18,648 nt of DNA from Halovivax sp. (GTDB lineage: Archaea; Halobacteriota; Halobacteria; Halobacteriales; Natrialbaceae), in contig SKPV01000161.1 of assembly GCA_007119345.1 (NCBI GenBank), positions 1 to 18,648 of the forward strand. Direction: 5' to 3'. A model generated the notes under the pieces. The model did not search any database and was not told the origin of the DNA. It worked only from the letters and a program-made list of their open reading frames with translations. A program made the position numbers and the translations under genes. Within the stretch, counting starts at the first letter, position 1. Each line of letters begins with the position of its first letter. Positions 14,316 through 18,648 of the stretch are shown piece by piece.

Positions 14316-14326
14316 CGTATAAGTGG
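14316..14326 (-). promoter_or_regulatory. TATA element of the aIF-1A gene
   Basis: On the minus strand it reads CCACTTATACG, about 27 bases before ATG 14294. It is one of the clearest TATA boxes in the window. Confidence 0.75.
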
Positions 14327-14337
14327 CCGGGAAACGC

Positions 14338-14410
14338 GGTACCACGACCCATCCCCGGAGTTGTGGTACCACGACCCACCCCCGGAGTCGTGGTGCCGCG
14401 CCCCACGACA
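14338..14410. repeat. 27-bp tandem repeat, about 2.6 copies, upstream of aIF-1A
   Basis: GGTACCACGACCCA begins at 14338 and 14365, and a divergent third copy at 14392. The junction contains the perfect palindrome GTGGTACCAC (14363-14372). It lies between the prenyltransferase stop and the aIF-1A promoter. Confidence 0.8.
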
Positions 14411-14454
14411 GCCAGCGCACCACCGCGACTCATCCCAGCGTCCCTACCGGCCAC

Positions 14455-15318
14455 TCACGCGAGGGCGATCCCGACGGGTTCGAACCAGACGGCGGCCACG
14501 AGGACGGCCAGGAAGACGTACGAGCCACGGATCAGCAACATCGTGGCCACGGTCGGCGGCGCGCGCCTGGCGACGACGGCGACCGCGCCGAAGGCGACGA
14601 CCGCGAGGACGCTACCCGGGGGAAAGGCGCCGAAGGCGGTGAACCCGATCACGCCGACGAGCGCCGCTGCCAGGAGCCCGTAGGCTACGTCGTACGCCCG
14701 TTCCGGTCCGAAGACGACCGCGACGGTCCGCTTGCGGATCGACCGATCGTAGTCGTAGTCCTGGGCGTCGTCGATCACCTTGATCCCCGAGAGCAGTACC
14801 ACGAAGACGGCCGCGAAGGCGAGCGCCAGGGCGCTCATCGCACCCGCCTGGACGTAGTGGCCGCCGAGAATCGCCAGGCCGATGCCGACGGGATAGCCGG
14901 CGGTCGCCCCGATCGGGTGCACGTCGAGGCGCGGAGCGTGGAAGTACGCGATCACCCAGGTCGGAATCGTGAGCGCGACGGCGACGGCGTCCGCGCGCAG
15001 GAAGATGACCGCGCAGGCGAGCGCGAAGAGGACGGTCGAGCCGACGAGTCCCAGCCGACAGCCGGTGACGGTGAGCGGGTGGTCGTCGTCCTCGTCCCGG
15101 ACGTGGAAGTCGACGTACCCGTCCTGGACGTGGGCCGTGTAGACGGCGGCGAAGATGGCGACGACGTGGGCACCCGCCTCCACCGGCGCGACCGTTCCGG
15201 CGAGGATCCCGCCGAAGATCGACGCCGCGAGCGGCGGGAGCATGAACACCGGGTGGATCTGCGAGCGGTACGCGCGCGTCGCCGCCCGGATCCCGGTTCC
15301 GTGACGGGCGATCGGCAT
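14455..15318 (-). CDS. UbiA-family prenyltransferase
   Basis: Read from ATG 15316-15318 to TGA 14455-14457, 287 residues with about eight membrane helices. The two Asp-rich sites of UbiA enzymes are present in modified form: VQDGYVDFHVRDEDDDH in the first cytoplasmic loop and IDDAQDYDYDRSIRKRTVAV in the second (DxxQDYxxD type). Together they bind the Mg-diphosphate of an isoprenyl donor. YRSQIHPVFMLPPLAAS is the first helix region. In haloarchaea such enzymes make archaeal ether lipids, menaquinone or C50 carotenoids; I cannot decide which product applies. The first motif lacks the usual NDxxD start. CGTAAAAC (15341-15348) is a fitting TATA box on this strand. The longer upstream frame is rejected. 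Confidence 0.87.
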   Translation of the reverse strand: MPIARHGTGIRAATRAYRSQIHPVFMLPPLAASIFGGILAGTVAPVEAGAHVVAIFAAVYTAHVQDGYVDFHVRDEDDDHPLTVTGCRLGLVGSTVLFALACAVIFLRADAVAVALTIPTWVIAYFHAPRLDVHPIGATAGYPVGIGLAILGGHYVQAGAMSALALAFAAVFVVLLSGIKVIDDAQDYDYDRSIRKRTVAVVFGPERAYDVAYGLLAAALVGVIGFTAFGAFPPGSVLAVVAFGAVAVVARRAPPTVATMLLIRGSYVFLAVLVAAVWFEPVGIALA

Positions 15319-15340
15319 ACCTCGGCCGACCACGAACCGA

Positions 15341-15348
15341 CGTAAAAC
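15341..15348 (-). promoter_or_regulatory. TATA element of the prenyltransferase gene
   Basis: On the minus strand it reads GTTTTACG, about 27 bases before ATG 15318, and fixes that start. Confidence 0.6.
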
Positions 15349-15428
15349 TCCACGGGGCCCGACCGGCGACGTCGGAGCGCGGACGACGACGCGCGAACGT
15401 GTCGGCTCTCCCACCCCTTGCGTCGTGG

Positions 15429-15439
15429 AAACTATATGC
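15429..15439 (+). promoter_or_regulatory. TATA element of the ribbon-helix-helix gene
   Basis: AAACTATATGC is centred about 27 bases before ATG 15461. GGAGG at 15451-15455 also precedes that ATG by five bases, so both leaderless and ribosome-binding-site initiation point to 15461 and not to ATG 15440. Confidence 0.65.
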
Positions 15440-15460
15440 ATGGAGTGGGTGGAGGGGGAC

Positions 15461-16003
15461 ATGACCGACCGGATCACGGTATCGTTCGACGACGACGCCC
15501 GCGCGGCCCTCGAGTCGCTCACCGGCGAGACCGGCAAGAGCCAGAGCGAGGTCGTTCGCCGCGCGCTGTCGTTCTACGCCGCGAACTTCGAGGCCGCTAC
15601 CGGCGATCCGAGTCACAACTTAGAGCAGTACTACCAGATGCTGTCGTCCGGCGAACACGTCCTCCTCGACGTCGACTTCCTGCACTGCTTTCTGGACCGC
15701 CTGTACGGGGACGGAAATCCGGACCCGGACTTCGTCGAAAGCGCTGATCGTGTGTCGGAATACCACGTCCGCGAGTACGCCGAACGATTCGACGGGCTCG
15801 GAGAGCTCCTCGAGTGGCTCTCGTTCTGCGGGTTCCTGACCGTCAGGTCGGAGACCGACGGCGCCTACCACGTGGTGTTCCCCTCGGAGTCGATTCGGTG
15901 GTTCATGGTCCGGTTCATCGAGCGCAGCACCGCGGACTTGCCGTTCGACGTCGCGGTCGAGGCCGGCGTCTCGAAGGCGATTCTTACCGAGAATCGAGAG
16001 TGA
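15461..16003 (+). CDS. Ribbon-helix-helix (CopG-like) protein with a C-terminal domain
   Basis: The 180-residue protein starts at ATG 15461. Residues 1-47 are a classical ribbon-helix-helix: DRITVSFDDDARAALESLTG is the DNA-contacting strand and helix, and KSQSEVVRRALSFYAANFEA completes it. The remaining ~130 residues form a separate domain with LEQYYQMLSSGEHVLLDVDF and EYHVREYAERFDGLGELLEW. It ends YHVVFPSESIRWFMVRFIER, with ILTENRE at the C-terminus. I recall similar full-length haloarchaeal proteins annotated only as CopG-family, so the C-terminal domain is probably a conserved sensor or partner domain, here unidentified. No toxin gene adjoins, which argues against an antitoxin. It may regulate itself or the divergent prenyltransferase, 142 bases away. 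Confidence 0.82.
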   Translation: MTDRITVSFDDDARAALESLTGETGKSQSEVVRRALSFYAANFEAATGDPSHNLEQYYQMLSSGEHVLLDVDFLHCFLDRLYGDGNPDPDFVESADRVSEYHVREYAERFDGLGELLEWLSFCGFLTVRSETDGAYHVVFPSESIRWFMVRFIERSTADLPFDVAVEAGVSKAILTENRE

Positions 16004-16063
16004 CTCGGCGCCCGGCAGGAATGATCGAAGCAGTCTGCGCCCGATCCGGCCGTTGGAAACCGA

Positions 16064-16141
16064 CGTGACTCCCGCCGATTCGGGATCGACGGTAACTTCC
16101 GCCGATTCGGGATCGACGGCGACTCCCACCGATTCGGGATC
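16064..16141. repeat. 27-bp tandem repeat, 3 copies
   Basis: CCGATTCGGGATC recurs every 27 bases (16075, 16102, 16129) in units ending in GACGG-type sequence. The period is a multiple of three, so an open plus-strand frame reads a nine-residue repeat (TPADSGSTV type), but no start signal or family supports coding. The inner CCGATTCGG is nearly palindromic. Confidence 0.85.
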
Positions 16142-16236
16142 CCCCGTCGAACGGGGTTCGATCGCTCGCGCCGGGATCATTTACGACCGTCATACTCGTT
16201 CACACTCAGGTAGAACAGATCGCAAATATCCTTCGT

Positions 16237-16260
16237 ATTGTAAGACCGATTCTCAACAAT
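16237..16260. promoter_or_regulatory. Candidate operator: ATTGT-N14-ACAAT
   Basis: An interrupted inverted repeat sits in the A/T-rich leader of the transporter operon, about 55-75 bases before the start. A third ATTGT is at 16275. The arms are short, so chance is possible. Confidence 0.3.
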
Positions 16261-16298
16261 CTTTTTTACTTGATATTGTCTGCGAACGACTGGCATAC

Positions 16299-16303
16299 GG
16301 AGG
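16299..16303 (+). promoter_or_regulatory. Ribosome-binding site GGAGG of the transporter gene
   Basis: GGAGG ends nine bases before ATG 16313. Most genes in this window appear leaderless, so a led transcript with a real ribosome-binding site is distinctive here. Confidence 0.65.
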
Positions 16304-16312
16304 ACCCGACAA

Positions 16313-17596
16313 ATGGCAACATCGGACAAGGCGCAATCGACAGGTGCGGGCGGAGAATCGTCGACCGGTCTCGTCGACCGGCTCAGAAACGTCGGCCCCG
16401 GGGCGCTCGTCGCGGCGGCGTTCATCGGACCGGGGACGGTAACGACGGCGAGCGTGATCGGCGCGGAGTACGCGTACGTGCTCCTGTGGACGATCGTGTT
16501 CTCGATCTTCGCGACGATGGTCATCCAGGAGATGAGCGCGCGTCTCGGGCTCATCACCCAGCAGGGACTCGGCGAAGCGTTGCGAAAGCAGTTCGACAAT
16601 CCGGCGGTGAGCGCGGTCGCCATCGCGCTCGTGGTCGGCGCCATCGGCGTCGGCACGGCCGCGTTCCAGACGGGGAACATCACCGGCGGCGCGGCGGGAC
16701 TGGCGACGATCACGGGCGTTGAGGCGAACATCTGGGGGCCGGTGATCGGCCTCGTCGCGGGTGCGCTGCTCTTCACCGGCAGCTACCAGCTCATCGAGAA
16801 GGTGTTCATCGGCCTCGTCGCCATCATGGGCGTCGCGTTCCTCGTGAACGCGATCGCGGTCCGACCGAGTCCGGCCGACATCGGGGGCGGCCTCGTGCCG
16901 ACGATCCCCGAGGGATCGGCGCTGCTCATCGCCGGCCTCATCGGGACCACCGTCGTCGGCTACAACCTGTTCCTGCACGCGAGCACGGTCCAGGAGAAGT
17001 GGAACGAGCCGAGCGACCTCAAGGACGCCCAGTACGACACGATCTTGCTGGTGGCGATCGGCGGCCTCATCACGACGGCGATCGTTATCACGGCGGCGGC
17101 GGTGTTCCCGGAGGGGACCGAGATCGGTGACGTCGGCGAGATGGGCGATCAGCTCGAGCCCGTCATGGGCGGCTACGCACTCACGTTCTTCGCGATCGGG
17201 CTGTTCGCAGCCGGGTTCACCAGTGCGATGAGCGCGCCGCTCGCCGGCGCGTACGCGACGGCCGGGGCGCTCGGCTGGGAGCGGGACCTGAAGTCGACCC
17301 GGTTCCGGGCGATCTGGATGACGATCCTCGGCGTCGGCATCGTCTTCTCCGGGCTCGGCTTCAACCCCGTCCAGGTGATCGTCCTCGCGCAGGTCTTCAA
17401 CGGCCTCCTCCTGCCGATCCTGGCCGTCTTCCTCATCTACGCGATGAACAACCAGGAGCTGCTCGGCGAACACACCAACTCGACGCTGCAGAACGTCCTC
17501 GGCGGCGTCGTCACGCTGGTCGTCATCATGATCGGCCTGTTGACCCTGAACGACAACCTCCCCGCGTTCGTCGACTTCTTGACGGGGTTGCTCTAA
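16313..17596 (+). CDS. NRAMP-family transporter lacking the metal-binding residues
   Basis: The 427-residue protein has about 11 membrane helices and clear NRAMP homology: NVGPGALVAAAFIGPGTVTT is helix 1, VIQEMSARLGLITQQGLGEA helix 2 to loop, and IGTTVVGYNLFLHASTVQE helix 6. In metal-transporting NRAMPs helix 1 reads DPGN and helix 6 reads AxxMPH; Asp, Asn, Ala and Met coordinate the metal. Here the sites are Gly39 and Thr42, Thr212, Val215, Gly216 and Tyr217, so none of the metal ligands remains. The gene sits 12 bases before hyuA in one transcript. Bacillus YcsG, also NRAMP-related, is encoded with the PxpABC 5-oxoprolinase. I infer an organic substrate such as 5-oxoproline or a hydantoin. 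It is usually annotated as a divalent-metal transporter, which I doubt. Confidence 0.85.
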   Translation: MATSDKAQSTGAGGESSTGLVDRLRNVGPGALVAAAFIGPGTVTTASVIGAEYAYVLLWTIVFSIFATMVIQEMSARLGLITQQGLGEALRKQFDNPAVSAVAIALVVGAIGVGTAAFQTGNITGGAAGLATITGVEANIWGPVIGLVAGALLFTGSYQLIEKVFIGLVAIMGVAFLVNAIAVRPSPADIGGGLVPTIPEGSALLIAGLIGTTVVGYNLFLHASTVQEKWNEPSDLKDAQYDTILLVAIGGLITTAIVITAAAVFPEGTEIGDVGEMGDQLEPVMGGYALTFFAIGLFAAGFTSAMSAPLAGAYATAGALGWERDLKSTRFRAIWMTILGVGIVFSGLGFNPVQVIVLAQVFNGLLLPILAVFLIYAMNNQELLGEHTNSTLQNVLGGVVTLVVIMIGLLTLNDNLPAFVDFLTGLL

Positions 17597-17608
17597 GCTA
17601 GGTTCATA

Positions 17609-18648
17609 ATGACAGGACAACGCACGCAGATCGGCGTCGACGTCGGCGGCACGTTCACCGACGTCGCGCTGCTGGTCGACGGTCGGCTGACGACCGCCAA
17701 GGTCCCGACGACCGCCGATCAGAGCCTCGGGGTCATCGAGGGCATCGAGAAGGCCTGCGAGGACGCGGGCGTCGAGCCCGCGGAGATCGAGAGCTTCGGC
17801 CACGCGATGACCGTCTCGGTCAACGCGATACTCGAACGCGACGGCGCGCGGACGGCGCTGGTCACGACCGCCGGCTTCCGGGACGTCCTCGAGATCGGGC
17901 GCCAGGACCGCCCCTCGCTGTACGATCTCGAGGCCGAGAAACCGGAACCCCTCGTTCCGCGACGACGGCGGTTCGAGATCGACGAACGGACCCTACCGGA
18001 GGGCGTCGAGCGCGCGGTTCGCCCCGACGAGGTTCGCGAGATCGCCGAGGAGATCGCGGCGGCGGACGTCGATAGCGTCGCGGTCAGTCTGCTCCACGCA
18101 TACGCGACGCCGGAGAACGAGCGGACGGTTGCGACGCTGCTCCGCGAGTCGCTCGACGTGCCCGTCTCGACCTCCTCGGAAGTCCTCGCGGAGTTTCGCG
18201 AGTTCGAGCGGACGGCGACGACGACGGTCGACGCCTACGTCACGCCCGCGATCGACGGCTACGTCGGCCGACTCGTCGACCGAGCGGCCGACGCGGGGAT
18301 CCCGGCACCGCAGATTATGCAGTCCAACGGGGGCATCGCGGACGCGGAAACGGTGCGCGAGCACGCCGTGACGACGGTCCTCTCCGGGCCGGCGGCCGGC
18401 GTCATCGGCGCGGCCGACGTCGCCGGCGACGACGGGCTCGTCACGTTCGACATGGGCGGCACGTCGAGCGACGTGAGCCTCGTTCGGGACGGATCGCCGG
18501 CGCGGACGACCGACGCCGAGATCGACGGACTGCCGATCGGGACGCCGATGGTCGACGTGAACACGGTCGGCGCCGGCGGCGGCTCGATCGCGTGGGTCGA
18601 CGCCGGCGGCGCGCTCCGCGTCGGGCCGCGCTCGGCCGGCGCGGAGCC
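17609..18648 (+). CDS. hyuA: HyuA-type hydantoinase/oxoprolinase, N-terminal part (3' end outside window)
   Basis: The frame opens at ATG 17609 and is still open at the window end, giving about 346 residues of a protein normally near 650-700. It starts QIGVDVGGTFTDVALLVDGR, the family's N-terminal ATP-site signature (DVGGTFTD, 11-18). FGHAMTVSVNAILERDGART, LVTTAGFRDVLEIGRQDRPS and VTFDMGGTSSDVSLVRDG (Asp281) follow, all hallmarks of HyuA. Such enzymes use ATP to open cyclic amides such as 5-oxoproline or hydantoins, or to carboxylate ketones, usually with a HyuB partner encoded next to it. HyuB should lie just downstream of the window. Only 12 bases separate it from the transporter stop, and one of the four CTAG sites (17598) lies in that gap. 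No strong ribosome-binding site is visible. Confidence 0.92.
   Translation, partial: MTGQRTQIGVDVGGTFTDVALLVDGRLTTAKVPTTADQSLGVIEGIEKACEDAGVEPAEIESFGHAMTVSVNAILERDGARTALVTTAGFRDVLEIGRQDRPSLYDLEAEKPEPLVPRRRRFEIDERTLPEGVERAVRPDEVREIAEEIAAADVDSVAVSLLHAYATPENERTVATLLRESLDVPVSTSSEVLAEFREFERTATTTVDAYVTPAIDGYVGRLVDRAADAGIPAPQIMQSNGGIADAETVREHAVTTVLSGPAAGVIGAADVAGDDGLVTFDMGGTSSDVSLVRDGSPARTTDAEIDGLPIGTPMVDVNTVGAGGGSIAWVDAGGALRVGPRSAGAE

Larger units (their letters stand above)
16004..16312. other. 309-bp upstream region of the NRAMP-HyuA operon
   Basis: The first half carries a 27-bp tandem array. The second half (about 16170-16290) is notably A/T-rich compared with the window and holds ATTGT at 16237-16241, its inverted copy ACAAT at 16256-16260 and a further ATTGT at 16275-16279. 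A T-run (16262-16267) could be part of a TATA region. A GGAGG site precedes the transporter gene. Confidence 0.6.

Noticed and set aside
14470..14485. GGGTTCGAACC, similar to a tRNA T-arm
   Set aside because: It lies in the prenyltransferase coding sequence, and no acceptor, D or anticodon stem can be formed around it.
15461..16003. Antitoxin of a toxin-antitoxin pair
   Set aside because: The ribbon-helix-helix domain is present, but the chain is too long, and neither neighbour is a small toxin-like gene.
16053..16442. Nine-residue repeat protein from ATG 16053
   Set aside because: The repeat reads through only because the period is 27 bases. No promoter or ribosome-binding site precedes it, and it runs out of frame into the transporter gene.
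16253..17803. 516-codon minus-strand frame opposite the transporter
   Set aside because: It mirrors the transporter and hyuA codons, is full of Arg/Asp/Glu with no domain, and the plus-strand genes are certain.

Overview
The window is chromosomal DNA of a haloarchaeon (Halobacteria). The base composition is G+C-rich, the predicted proteins are strongly acidic, and the gene set is archaeal: aIF-1A, an archaeal-type YchF/OBG GTPase, a PadR-like regulator and UbiA-type prenyltransferase. Promoters also look haloarchaeal. A short A/T-rich TATA-like element lies about 25-30 bases before many start codons, so most transcripts should be leaderless or nearly so. Only a few genes carry a clear GGAGG ribosome-binding site.

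Layout. 1-306 is the 3' end of an Asp-rich secreted or surface-type protein. 307-1905 is a loose region with two small conserved-looking proteins, three sets of short tandem repeats and a candidate structured RNA (about 1555-1660). 1906-5287 holds a PadR-like regulator, an MgtC/DUF4010 membrane protein and a class III aminotransferase. 5315-7405 holds a small unknown protein (minus), MutY and an NADPH-dependent FMN reductase. 7433-8987 holds two membrane proteins of unknown function. 9251-10303 is a beta-type DNA methyltransferase, probably the haloarchaeal CTAG methylase. 10649-14294 holds an HTH-acetyltransferase fusion, a DUF2267 protein (minus), YchF, a GNAT acetyltransferase (minus) and aIF-1A (minus). 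14455-16003 holds a UbiA prenyltransferase (minus) and a divergent ribbon-helix-helix protein. 16313-18648 is an operon of an atypical NRAMP-family transporter and the start of a HyuA-type hydantoinase/oxoprolinase, which runs off the window.

How the parts fit. Most genes are single transcription units for housekeeping or unknown functions. The real functional unit is the NRAMP-HyuA pair. The transporter has lost the residues that NRAMP proteins use to bind metal, and it sits 12 bases before an ATP-dependent cyclic-amide hydrolase subunit. This suggests an NRAMP fold reused for uptake of 5-oxoproline, a hydantoin or a similar organic substrate.

Two window-wide patterns stand out. Nearly every larger intergenic gap carries its own short tandem repeat (17-46 bp units, about 2-3 copies), and three of these duplicate a neighbouring gene's stop codon. 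CTAG is almost absent: I found four sites by eye, all between genes, in a window that also encodes the likely CTAG methylase. No rRNA, tRNA, CRISPR array or intact insertion sequence was seen.
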